DNA of 64,000 bases from Pseudarthrobacter sulfonivorans (GTDB lineage: Bacteria > Actinomycetota > Actinomycetes > Actinomycetales > Micrococcaceae), in contig NZ_CP013747.1 in assembly GCF_001484605.1 (NCBI RefSeq), positions 4,340,001 through 4,404,000 on the forward strand, in the 5' to 3' direction. Shown here in pieces: positions 1 through 7,557 of the stretch (positions within the stretch are counted from its first letter, which is position 1; the number at the start of each line of letters is the position of its first letter). A program made the translations under genes and the position numbers. The notes beneath the pieces were generated by a model that saw only the letters and a list, made by a program, of their open reading frames with translations, ran no database searches and had not been told where the DNA came from.

Positions 1-1039
1 CGGAGTGGAGCTTCTCCCCGAGGGTGGCCGCTGAGCCTTCCACGGTGCCGAGGGCTTCCTGGGAGTTGAGCAGGGAGTCAATGAACTTGGGAATTTCGGC
101 GGTGCCCAGATCTTCGATAGGTGTTCCGAAGAGCGCGAGCGCGGCCTGAGACTGCTGGGCCGGGTCCTTGATATCGCCAAGCCCCATGATGATCTTGTCG
201 AACGCTGCCCGGGCGGTGTCGCCGCCAGCCAGCAGCTGGTTGGTCATGTCTGTCTGGTCCATGCCCAGCGATTCGTAGGCGCCGGACGTTGCCTTCGACA
301 TGTCGGTGGCGCGGATGGTGAATTCCTTTAGCGCGTCGCCGGTCTTATCGATGCCGTAGGCGCCCTTCGCCGAGGCGTCTGCGAGCAGCGTCATGGCCTC
401 GCCGCCCGACATCCCGAGGTTGGCGAACATGGGGCCGTACTCGTCCACTGCGTCCAGAACGTCCTCGCGGACGTTCACCGGGACCTTGGCCAGGGTAGCC
501 GCCAGCAGATCGGCAGCTTCGACGCCGTCCTTCGCCAGACCGGTGTTGATCATCTGACCGGCGACCTGCGCCGCCCGGCCGACGTCCATCCCGAAGGCTG
601 CGGACAGGTCCATCACCTTGGACGTAACGGACTGGATGTCCGCCTGCGATTGCCCGGACAATCCCTTGATGGAGGAAAGGGTGGCTTCCACTCCGGCGGT
701 GACGCTCTCGAAGGAATCGCCGTACCCGTCCGCGTACATCTGCCCTGCCGCCTGCCCGGCCGCCGCAGCGGCCGGGCCGGTAAGGTTCAGGCCCGCCGTC
801 ATGGTCGAGGTAACCGAGTCCATGTTGATGGCGGTAGTCAGACCGGACATCAGCGCTGCGCCCGCGATGCCGCCGGCAGCCGCCGCCGTCATCGGGGAGA
901 ACAGCTTCGCTGTCGCCTTGGATCCTGCCGCGCCGAGCTTGCCAGCCATGGTGTCGGCAGAATCAACTACGTCCTGGAATGTCTTATCGACGCCCTTGGA
1001 CGTGGCCAGAATGTCGAACAGCAGCTGCTGGGTTGCCAC
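1..1039 (-). CDS. Phage tail tape measure protein, N-terminal part
   Basis: The gene runs off the left edge, so only about the first 346 residues are visible. The start is the GTG at 1039, preceded by AAGGAAGG at good distance and 15 bases after the stop of the frameshifted tail chaperone. The N-terminus is followed by an Ala/Gly-rich hydrophobic stretch (around residues 35-75). The segment around residues 200-260, with NLGMSGGEAMTLLADASAKG and then GDALKEFTIRATDMSK, is typical of the TP901-type tape measure core. The protein sets tail length and is threaded through the tail tube. Position directly after the tail chaperones supports the call. Confidence 0.88.
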   Translation of the reverse strand, partial: MATQQLLFDILATSKGVDKTFQDVVDSADTMAGKLGAAGSKATAKLFSPMTAAAAGGIAGAALMSGLTTAINMDSVTSTMTAGLNLTGPAAAAAGQAAGQMYADGYGDSFESVTAGVEATLSSIKGLSGQSQADIQSVTSKVMDLSAAFGMDVGRAAQVAGQMINTGLAKDGVEAADLLAATLAKVPVNVREDVLDAVDEYGPMFANLGMSGGEAMTLLADASAKGAYGIDKTGDALKEFTIRATDMSKATSGAYESLGMDQTDMTNQLLAGGDTARAAFDKIIMGLGDIKDPAQQSQAALALFGTPIEDLGTAEIPKFIDSLLNSQEALGTVEGSAATLGEKLHS

Positions 1040-1054
1040 CAGGGACCGCCTTCC

Positions 1055-1390
1055 TTATCGTTTCCGGTTCTTGTCCTGCTGTTCTTCCCAGGCGGCAGCG
1101 TTCGCAACGAACTTGAGCCACATCAGGTAAGGCAGGTCCCAGACGTTCAGCGGTGTAATGCCGGGCCAGACGTGCGAGATCGTGGTGATCCATCGGTAGA
1201 TGGACGCCTCGATGTCGTCAGCGTCTTCTAGCTTGTTGCTCTGGCTGGCTCGTCGCCCGGAACGGTATCCGTCCGGGCCACCGTAGGGTCCTCCGCCGCG
1301 ACCTCCTCGTCGGCTTCGAAACCGATCTTGGAGAGGGGGAAGTCGTTGGCTTCGGCCACGGTCACGGACTCGCCGGCGTGGCGCTTGCAC
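1055..1390 (-). CDS. Tail assembly chaperone, -1 frameshift extension
   Basis: This frame overlaps the end of the upstream chaperone gene and continues past its TAG stop at 1228, ending at TAA 1055-1057. The part unique to this frame (from SNKLEDADDIEAS to the Lys/Arg-rich end) resembles the downstream half of gpG/gpGT-type tail chaperones and sits just before the tape measure gene, the usual place. It has no ribosome binding site of its own that I can see, so I read it as the extension made by -1 frameshifting. The best slip candidate is the run of five C at 1335-1339 (codons TTC CCC CTC); reading -1 there gives a fusion of about 194 residues. The slip site is inferred. Confidence 0.65.
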   Translation of the reverse strand: MQAPRRRVRDRGRSQRLPPLQDRFRSRRGGRGGGPYGGPDGYRSGRRASQSNKLEDADDIEASIYRWITTISHVWPGITPLNVWDLPYLMWLKFVANAAAWEEQQDKNRKR

Positions 1391-1638
1391 AGCCAGACCA
1401 TGGCCTGGAGTGCGAGCAGGTTCTCTGCGTCTTCGAGGAAGTCCAGCGGGTCAGCCGCCGCGCCGTTCTTCGGGGCGTTGTCCTGCATGCGCTGGAAGGC
1501 GTCCCGCAGTGACTTGATGCCGATGCCCGGGTGACCGTCGCCTTTGGTCTGCAGCTTGAGGGTGTACAGGTTCCGCAGGGTCGCGCCCTGGATGGCTTCC
1601 TGCAGGGGATACTTCTTGTCTCCAACAATGAGCTTCAC
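1228..1638 (-). CDS. Tail assembly chaperone (gpG-like)
   Basis: 136 residues from a GTG at 1638, with AAAAGGG four to eight bases upstream and the preceding gene ending at 1643. A longer reading from 1782 exists but its N-terminal part is an antisense-style Arg/Ser shadow of the upstream gene, so the GTG is preferred. The protein begins KLIVGDKKYPLQEAI and is followed by a helical middle part with DFLEDAENLLALQAMVWLCK. Its size and its location between tail genes and the tape measure gene fit the short chaperone that, with its frameshifted longer form, helps tail tube polymerisation around the tape measure. It ends at TAG 1228-1230. Confidence 0.75.
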   Translation of the reverse strand: MKLIVGDKKYPLQEAIQGATLRNLYTLKLQTKGDGHPGIGIKSLRDAFQRMQDNAPKNGAAADPLDFLEDAENLLALQAMVWLCKRHAGESVTVAEANDFPLSKIGFEADEEVAAEDPTVARTDTVPGDEPARATS

Positions 1639-1642
1639 GCTT

Positions 1643-2248
1643 TTACCCTTTTCCGTTGAGTGCGTCGTCGATCGCCCTGAGGGCTTTGTCTTTCGCGTCG
1701 ATGCGTCCGCGCTTGATCGGCTCCCACCAATAGGGCTGGCCGAACTGCGAGACGAACGTCTGCTGAATTTTGTCCGGGTCATGAAACACGGGGTGCCGGA
1801 TGACTTGCTTGTTCCAGCCCTTGACCATCACGCCGCCGACGGACTTGTCCGCCCGGATGCTGATCCCTGACCTGGTGGCGCCGGCGACGACGCGGGTCTT
1901 CAGTGACGCCTTGACCCGGTTACGCATCCCGGTACTGCGGGAACGGGACGCGGCTTCGGCTTTGTAGACGTTGACCGCCCGCAGGTAGACCTTGCCGGTG
2001 CCGCCGCGCTTGACCTTCTTGACCCGCATCCCGGCCTTGCGAGCCACTCCAGGCTTGGCCCCGGAGAGGATGGCCTTCTGATCCTTGATGATGTCGTCGC
2101 CCACGCCGCGGAGGCTGCGGCGCAGGTTGCGCTGCACAGCGGGCCCGATCTCCTTGGCTCTCGCCAACGCCTCCAGAATGTTCGGGGAAGTGATGGTGAT
2201 CTCCGGAAGATCAGGCCCGCCGCCGCGCTGCTCCCCGGAGCGTGCCAT
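1643..2248 (-). CDS. HK97 gp10-like tail completion protein
   Basis: 201 residues, very basic, with repeated Lys/Arg stretches and a C-terminal part reading HPVFHDPDKIQQTFVSQFGQ then PYWWEP. The HPVF...QPYW arrangement is typical of HK97-gp10 family proteins that act at the head-tail joint or in tail completion. Its ATG overlaps the stop of the major tail protein gene by one base (TAATG), pointing to translational coupling. The gene sits after, not before, the major tail gene, which is slightly unusual for a gp10-type connector, so an alternative reading is a minor tail protein. Confidence 0.6.
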   Translation of the reverse strand: MARSGEQRGGGPDLPEITITSPNILEALARAKEIGPAVQRNLRRSLRGVGDDIIKDQKAILSGAKPGVARKAGMRVKKVKRGGTGKVYLRAVNVYKAEAASRSRSTGMRNRVKASLKTRVVAGATRSGISIRADKSVGGVMVKGWNKQVIRHPVFHDPDKIQQTFVSQFGQPYWWEPIKRGRIDAKDKALRAIDDALNGKG

Positions 2249-3276
2249 TAGATCGTGGCGTCGGTCGTGACCAGGGCGACGTAGACCGGCGAGCCAGCAA
2301 CCAGACCGTCGAGGACGGTGAAGTCGATCGACTGCTTCACGACCGATCCGCCGGCGGACTTGGGCAGTTCACCCTCGAGGCGGATCTCCGGGAAGTGGAA
2401 CTGCAGCGCGTACTTCGCGGACGTACCGATCGTGGTCGTCGAGAGGAACGTCAGCGTCAGGCCGAGCGCCGTCTGGTTGAGGTAGGCATCGCGGAGGATG
2501 GTGTCCGAGTACTCCGCGGTGACCTTGCCCTTTGCGTCAGCCAGGCCGACGACGGGCTTCCGGTTGCGCTTGCCGGAACCACCGAAGGTGAAGCCGCCGT
2601 CATCGATCTTGTTATCGAACGAGACGGAGAAGTCTTCGATGGTGGCCGCCACGGTCCCGCCGGTCGCGAGCGCCGTCGCCGTCGGTGGAGTCTGGGATCC
2701 GCCGATGGTGATCGCGCCCTCAGCGAAGTGGAACAGCTCGCCGCCGGCAACGTAGGACGGTGCCGCATAGCCGACGTCGGTCTTGACTTCCTTCGCGTCC
2801 CACGTGGTCTTCAGCTTCACGATGTCAGCGTTGGATGCCGAGAACTCACCCGAGGTGCAGACCGCGCCGAGGAACGTCATGGCCGTGGCCGCGCCGCCGC
2901 CCAGTGTGGGGATGCCCTTCTGGATGGTGTAGGAGTTCAGCGGGTCCGTGGTCGTCGGGGTGTAGAGCTGCTGGAAAACACCGGCCTGACCAGGCACCGC
3001 AGTGGACACACCGTTACCGAACAGCGCCTCCAGCAGAACGCCCAGGCCCTTGCTAACCAGCTCGACGTTGAGGTCACCGCCGGCGGACTGCTTGGCGAGG
3101 ACGCGGCGGGCCGAGCGTGCAAGTCGGGAACCGACACGCATTCCGGCGCCCTGGACGAACGAGGGGTTCCACGCGAAAGACTCGTCAATGAACTCGGGAA
3201 AGCGGTCCACGGTCACCGCCGTGCCGTACGTGGTTTCCTTCTTCAGGCCCACGGAGCAATCAAGCTGGGTCGTCAC
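2248..3276 (-). CDS. Major tail protein (tail tube)
   Basis: 342 residues. The N-terminus (QLDCSVGLKKETTYGTAVTV) with the phrase KETTYGT, and the long beta-rich body with GKVTAEYSDTILRDAYLNQT, are characteristic of siphovirus tube proteins. It overlaps the preceding 91-residue gene by ATGA and is followed by the gp10-like gene. About 340 residues is longer than the simplest tube proteins and could include an extra surface domain. The product would form stacked rings around the tape measure protein. Confidence 0.78.
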   Translation of the reverse strand: MTTQLDCSVGLKKETTYGTAVTVDRFPEFIDESFAWNPSFVQGAGMRVGSRLARSARRVLAKQSAGGDLNVELVSKGLGVLLEALFGNGVSTAVPGQAGVFQQLYTPTTTDPLNSYTIQKGIPTLGGGAATAMTFLGAVCTSGEFSASNADIVKLKTTWDAKEVKTDVGYAAPSYVAGGELFHFAEGAITIGGSQTPPTATALATGGTVAATIEDFSVSFDNKIDDGGFTFGGSGKRNRKPVVGLADAKGKVTAEYSDTILRDAYLNQTALGLTLTFLSTTTIGTSAKYALQFHFPEIRLEGELPKSAGGSVVKQSIDFTVLDGLVAGSPVYVALVTTDATI

Positions 3277-3548
3277 TGGTCTTCACCCTCTCCTTCGCCG
3301 CTGGCTGGGGTGCCTGCGTCTTCGTTGTCGCCGTCGTGGCTCGCTGCCCCGTCGCCGTCCTGCTGGGCCGTCAGCGAGGCGGCCAGCGTCTTGGCTGCCT
3401 TGTCTGCTGGCTGGTAGTTGTCGGACTGGAGAAGCAGGACACGTGCCTGGTCCTCGGTGGTGTCGAATACCTCGCCGGCATCGACGACTCTGCGAAGCAG
3501 GGGAACGTCGAGCGCGCCGAGCGGGGATATGTTCTTGAGTTTTGGCAT
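3273..3548 (-). CDS. Small structural-region protein of unknown function
   Basis: 91 residues. The first 50 residues (LKNISPLGALDVPLLRRVVD onward to DTTEDQARVLLLQSDNY) form a compact domain with a GEVFDTTEDQA motif. The last 40 residues are acidic, Gly/Asp/Glu-rich and probably disordered. The gene lies between a probable tail terminator and the major tail protein and overlaps the latter by four bases. Position suggests a head-tail or tail-tube accessory protein; the sequence does not decide. Confidence 0.7.
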   Translation of the reverse strand: MPKLKNISPLGALDVPLLRRVVDAGEVFDTTEDQARVLLLQSDNYQPADKAAKTLAASLTAQQDGDGAASHDGDNEDAGTPASGEGEGEDQ

Positions 3549-3557
3549 GGTGGTCTC

Positions 3558-4022
3558 CTAGGCTGTGATCCGTGCTTTGGCTGTGAATGTTGCGGCGATG
3601 TCCGTTGCCATGCCTTCGTCAGTTACTTCCGTTTCGGATTCGTATGACGTCAGCACGCATTCCCTGACAGCGCCGCCGAGAGTGGTGTCGTCCATCCGGA
3701 CAAGGCGTTCAATCAGCCGCAGCAACTCCGTGCTGCGTTCGGATGTTGCGAGCGCAGCATCTTCGTCCCCGCCCAGGGCGCAGGAGATCACCACTTCGAG
3801 GGTGAGTGTTTCCTCGCGGCTCCGGTTGGTGCTCATCGTGGCCGCTGCTTGCCCCGAGGACACGCGTCCGAAGGAGACGATGTCCTCGGGGTTGTAGGTC
3901 GTCGGCGGGCCGAACACCACGTACACGTGTTCGGTTTCGTAGCCCGTGGCCATGAGTGTCTTGACTGCTTGGTAGAACGCCTTCTTGAAAGCGAGGCCGA
4001 GCGTCGCCTGGGTGAGATCCAT
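3558..4022 (-). CDS. Probable tail terminator protein
   Basis: 154 residues, starting with DLTQATLGLAFKKAFYQAVK. A central beta-rich part (EETLTLEVVISC) is followed by an amphipathic helix (ERSTELLRLIERLVRMDD) and a second beta part. This shape, the length and the place between the head-tail adaptor and the major tail protein fit the tail terminator that caps the tail tube and joins it to the head. The ATG overlaps the adaptor stop (TGATG). No catalytic motif is expected or seen. The family assignment is by position and fold pattern, not by a signature. Confidence 0.6.
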   Translation of the reverse strand: MDLTQATLGLAFKKAFYQAVKTLMATGYETEHVYVVFGPPTTYNPEDIVSFGRVSSGQAAATMSTNRSREETLTLEVVISCALGGDEDAALATSERSTELLRLIERLVRMDDTTLGGAVRECVLTSYESETEVTDEGMATDIAATFTAKARITA

Positions 4023-4816
4023 CAGGCGAACCCGCCCATCTGCTCATGCGGCGCGCATAGCTCCATGACCCTGCGGGGGACCGCGTATCCGGAGGGGGTG
4101 AAGGCCTCACCATCAGATGCCGAGCCGCGGACATTGCCACCGGAACCCTGCATCCCGCCCTGCCACCAGAAGCGGACCAGCTCACGCGCAGCCAGCCTGA
4201 CGTTGGGTGGGATCTCCGAACTGCCAATCCGGTACGTGATGACCAGATCCCCGCTAGGGAAAGCGGTCACCGCCGTCCGCGTGCCGCAGTAGATGATGCC
4301 GGACACCAGGTCCGGGACGTAGTCCACAACCGGGACGCTGTCTGCCGTGATGCCAAGGATCTGGTTCGGTAGATGCGGGAGGACCACGGTCGAGCCGCCG
4401 CCCCAGGTTGTGAACGTCTTCGTGGCCGCGAGCATCGGGCCGGTGATGTCTTCGATCACCGGCGTTGCCGCTGCCACGTACAGGCGCAGGTCCTGCGCCT
4501 TGGCAGGATCAGCGTTGGCCGGCAGCCGCAGACCCGCCAGCACTTCATCCAGGGAGATGAGGAACTGCGGGTCTGCGGGCCACACGTCCAGCACATCCGT
4601 GTAGGCGCCGGAGCCGCCCGCCGTCCAAGACAGCAGGTACCTGCCAGCCATGGCCGGGACGAACTGCGCCTGTGTGGTTTCCCTGTAGCCGGTCACCGTC
4701 GGGGCCGGGTCCAAGGTGGTGCCGTCCGGCCGCTTGACCGCGAGCGCGTAGGGTCCGGTGTCCGGCGCGGTGGGCCACTTCACCGTAGCCAGTGCGCCGA
4801 GGTCAAGGGATGCCAT
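4022..4816 (-). CDS. Head-to-tail adaptor (gp6-like connector) with N-terminal extra domain
   Basis: 264 residues. The C-terminal two thirds, from SLDEVLAGLRLPANADPAKA through LVITYRIGSSEIPPNVRLAA and the helix ARELVRFWWQ, look like the HK97 gp6 / SPP1 gp15 type adaptor that docks on the portal. The first 95 residues are an extra beta-rich domain of immunoglobulin-like appearance (TVTGYRETTQAQFVPAMAGR, then YLLSWTAGGSGAYTDVLDVW), so the protein is longer than a simple adaptor. It overlaps the previous gene by one base and the next by three. Confidence 0.68.
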   Translation of the reverse strand: MASLDLGALATVKWPTAPDTGPYALAVKRPDGTTLDPAPTVTGYRETTQAQFVPAMAGRYLLSWTAGGSGAYTDVLDVWPADPQFLISLDEVLAGLRLPANADPAKAQDLRLYVAAATPVIEDITGPMLAATKTFTTWGGGSTVVLPHLPNQILGITADSVPVVDYVPDLVSGIIYCGTRTAVTAFPSGDLVITYRIGSSEIPPNVRLAARELVRFWWQGGMQGSGGNVRGSASDGEAFTPSGYAVPRRVMELCAPHEQMGGFA

Positions 4817-5139
4817 TACTTCTTAGCCGTGGCTTTCGCTTCGGCGTCGGCCGCTGCTTTGGTTTCGGCGGCTGTTTTCGCTTCTGCTTCGGCTTTGGCC
4901 TGCGCCTCGGCGTCCGCTGCTGCAGTTTCCTGTTTTGCGGGCAGACGTCCCTGGGGAGGTTCTGAGCGCTGTTCCTGCTCGGTGTTCGGCTGCTCGCCCT
5001 TGGCCTGTGCACGGAGCCATGAGGCCAGCTCCTTGTCGTCCTGGCTGGCGGCGCGCCCGGCGATCGACTCGTAGGATTCGCCGGTGGACTCGTGGAGTTC
5101 GATGTAATTCTGTTTGATCGCGGGATCGATCGGTGCCAT
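4816..5139 (-). CDS. Ala/Glu/Lys-rich structural-region protein
   Basis: 107 residues from ATG 5139, with AAAGGAG nine bases upstream. A longer frame to 5409 exists but only reads over the capsid gene and the hairpin. The first 45 residues resemble a small helical domain. The C-terminal 55 residues are almost entirely Ala, Glu, Lys, Asp and Thr in short repeats (AEAQAKAEAEAKTAAETKAA), a likely long helix or disordered tail. It lies between major capsid and the adaptor, where phages often place a capsid accessory or connector protein. Function is not identified. Confidence 0.72.
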   Translation of the reverse strand: MAPIDPAIKQNYIELHESTGESYESIAGRAASQDDKELASWLRAQAKGEQPNTEQEQRSEPPQGRLPAKQETAAADAEAQAKAEAEAKTAAETKAAADAEAKATAKK

Positions 5140-5178
5140 GGTGCTGCTCCTTTGGAAATGTGGGAATTGCAGGGGGCA

Positions 5179-5210
5179 CCGCGGGGCAGGAGATGACTCC
5201 TGCCCCGCGG
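5179..5210. terminator. Strong 14-bp hairpin after the capsid gene
   Basis: Arms 5179-5192 and 5197-5210 are perfectly complementary over 14 base pairs, with a four-base loop. It sits 12 bases downstream of the capsid stop codon on the minus strand. There is no U-run after it, so it may act as a partial terminator or an mRNA stabiliser that keeps capsid message more abundant than downstream message. Confidence 0.6.
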
Positions 5211-5222
5211 GGTTTGTCCGAC

Positions 5223-6674
5223 CTAGAAGGTCGGGGCCACCAGACCGTAGGTGGCCACGGTGTCCAGGCCACCGATCTTGGCGCTGGCGGTCGGGTACCG
5301 CTCGGCCGTGAATGCCGCGTAGCTGTACACCACGACATCGACTGTGAGCTGCGTGCCCTGGCGCTGTTCGAAGTTCAGCTGGCGGGGCAGCCCGTCGCCT
5401 TCCTCCCACAGGTGCAGCTCGGAGGTATCAAGCGAAAGCGTGATGTCCTCCACGTTGGTGCCGACGTTGATCGGGATGTTGACGTCGGACAGGACCGGCA
5501 GGCCGGAGGAGTGGACGCCGACGAAGTACGGGGCGGTGGCCCCGTTGTCGGAAGTCTCGCCCGGCTTGTTGATGATGCCGGCGGCGTTGAAGTTCGGCAC
5601 CGTGTTGGCGGTGACAATCGGGCGGCCGGCGGAATCGTACTCGCCGGTCAGCCAACCCCAACGGCGGGGGTGCATGACCAGGACCTTGGCGAAGATGCCG
5701 CCGCCGCTGGTGGCCACTGCCGTGTTGGCGCCGGCAATCTTGCGGCCGTAGTTGGCTGCGGACGGCACTGCTCCGAATGCTGTCGCTGCGCCGATCCCTG
5801 CCGTGTTGAGGATGCCCTTCATCTGGCCGGACGAGCCGGTGCCGTTGATGATCTGGGAATCCACCTGCGCAGCGTGGGCCCGGGCGAGGTCCAGGTAGAG
5901 GATCTCGTCCGTCTTGCTGCCGCGCTCGAGCGACTGGCGGGATACTTCCTGCCGTCCCATGAGCGTGCGGACCGGGACCGTCAGATCAGCGAACACGACG
6001 TCGGTGTTGGAACCGGCCGTGTTCTCACCGTTCTGAACAGCGACGGATCCGCCGGTAGTCCCGCGAGGGATAACCAGGTTCATGCCTTCGGCCGGCAGCT
6101 CGTGGCGGTTGACGATGTCCGCGAGCGGACGGCCAGCACGCAGCACCGGGGCCGTGAGGTCAATCAGGTACTGCGGAGTGACCAGGCCTGCGAAGCTGCC
6201 CGTGGTCAGGGCACGCTCGGTGAGCTCGCCTTCAACCTCGACCTCGCGGGCGTGGCGGTCCAGGCGCTCGGAGGCGTTGCGGTCGCTCTTGAACTGCGAG
6301 CGGTACGCGTCAGCGAACCAGGACCGTCCCTCGCGGGCGGTCTCGCGGGTGTAGGTGCGCGGTTCCTGACCGACGCGGGCGACCTCGTCGTAGGCCGGGC
6401 GAACAGCGGCCGGGGCCACTTCCCGGGCGAGACGGTCAGCGGCAGCGTCGCGCTCTGCCTCGCCGTCGAGCTCGGTGACGCGCTGGCGCAGGACATCAAT
6501 CTCGTTGTCGAGACCGTCCTTGGACGTGCGCAGTTCGGTGATGCGGGCGCGCTGCTCGTCAGAGACGGCGTCGATCCCGCGGAGGGTTTCCAGTTCGGTG
6601 GCGTGGGCGTTGCGGACAGTCAGCTTGTCGGCGATCTGCGAACGAAGCTGAGCAATGAGCTGGGCAATGGTCAT
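5223..6674 (-). CDS. Major capsid protein, HK97 fold
   Basis: 483 residues. Residues 1-90 are a charged coiled coil (heptad-like, with ELETLRGIDAVSDEQRARIT), the delta/scaffolding segment that the protease normally removes. The capsid body begins after about residue 160 (ALTTGSFAGLVTPQYLIDLT) and shows ADIVNRHELP, SRQSLERGS and NGTGSSGQMKGILNT, which are typical HK97-type landmarks. The gene follows the prohead protease, as expected. The start ATG has AAAGGGG upstream. The product assembles into the icosahedral shell. Confidence 0.92.
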   Translation of the reverse strand: MTIAQLIAQLRSQIADKLTVRNAHATELETLRGIDAVSDEQRARITELRTSKDGLDNEIDVLRQRVTELDGEAERDAAADRLAREVAPAAVRPAYDEVARVGQEPRTYTRETAREGRSWFADAYRSQFKSDRNASERLDRHAREVEVEGELTERALTTGSFAGLVTPQYLIDLTAPVLRAGRPLADIVNRHELPAEGMNLVIPRGTTGGSVAVQNGENTAGSNTDVVFADLTVPVRTLMGRQEVSRQSLERGSKTDEILYLDLARAHAAQVDSQIINGTGSSGQMKGILNTAGIGAATAFGAVPSAANYGRKIAGANTAVATSGGGIFAKVLVMHPRRWGWLTGEYDSAGRPIVTANTVPNFNAAGIINKPGETSDNGATAPYFVGVHSSGLPVLSDVNIPINVGTNVEDITLSLDTSELHLWEEGDGLPRQLNFEQRQGTQLTVDVVVYSYAAFTAERYPTASAKIGGLDTVATYGLVAPTF

Positions 6675-6810
6675 GGTGACATGCCCCTTTCTCCCGCCGT
6701 AGCGGGCTCAGGTGGGTTGGGTCAATCGCTCTGTCAGCAGCAGGCAGTGCCACGCGGGCCGGGCGAACGCGGCGCGCTGGTCTTTACGCGAGGTGCAGAG
6801 TGTGGTGCGC

Positions 6811-7557
6811 CTACAGGTGGCGCAGGGCGGTATCCCCATTTGCTATGAGGTCGCGCCCGGTCATGGGGAACCGGGCGCGCAGCTCGGCAAGTGCCTGCCG
6901 CGCTTCCGTGTCGTCCATGTCCCGGATCAGATCCGGAAGATTTGATGCGCGGAGACCGGCGCCGGCGGTGTGGGGGCTGGCCCCGTACCCGACGATAGCG
7001 ACGTCGCCGCGGTGAATGTCGAAGGCCTGGATGCGGTACTCGGTGTAGTCCGGGGACCAGACGCCCGAGGTGATCCGGAACTTGAAGGACATCTCGTCAA
7101 TCAGGCCGGAGCGGAGCTTGGGCACGATGTACTGGACATCGTGGTCCGTGGCGTCCAGCTCTGGAGCGTTCACGTGCAGGCCCTCGTCTGTCTCCGTGAG
7201 GATCAAGGAACCGTTGGTCGTGCGCGCGATGCGGCGTAGATCCTGGTGCTGCAGGACCAGCGGCACATCGAGGCCGGCCTGGGACAATGAGTCCGTGGCA
7301 GCACCGGCAGACACGACTTCGGTGTACGGGCCGAAGTAGTCGTACATCTCGTAGCCGCGTTCGTAGACCGAGGCGAGGCCCTCGAACTGCAAGGCGCTGT
7401 CACCTTCGGCCTGCCGGATCTGGATTCCGTGGGCGCGGGCACTGACCCGCGCCGGCGAGCCGTCCTCTTCAGAGCACCGACGCTGCGACGGGCGGTTAGC
7501 CCTGGCACTGACCGAGGCTGCGCGTTCGCGCGCCGCCTCCTGCGGGTCCGGGATCAT
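6811..7557 (-). CDS. Prohead protease (HK97 family)
   Basis: 248 residues; the ATG overlaps the portal stop (ATGA). After about 45 variable residues comes the protease domain: EGLASVYERGYEMYDYFGPY, a probable catalytic His in VLQHQDLRRIA, the segment GLIDEMSFKFRI, and GYGASPHT near the end of the domain. The His and the later Ser region match the serine protease used by HK97-type phages to cut the capsid delta domain and portal or scaffold. The 136 bases between this gene and the capsid gene hold only the capsid leader with a small CCCGC/GCGGG hairpin near 6692-6705. Confidence 0.88.
   Translation of the reverse strand: MIPDPQEAARERAASVSARANRPSQRRCSEEDGSPARVSARAHGIQIRQAEGDSALQFEGLASVYERGYEMYDYFGPYTEVVSAGAATDSLSQAGLDVPLVLQHQDLRRIARTTNGSLILTETDEGLHVNAPELDATDHDVQYIVPKLRSGLIDEMSFKFRITSGVWSPDYTEYRIQAFDIHRGDVAIVGYGASPHTAGAGLRASNLPDLIRDMDDTEARQALAELRARFPMTGRDLIANGDTALRHL

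Noticed and set aside
5133..6848. 571-residue plus-strand frame opposite the capsid gene
   Set aside because: Shadow of the capsid gene; composition and lack of start signal.
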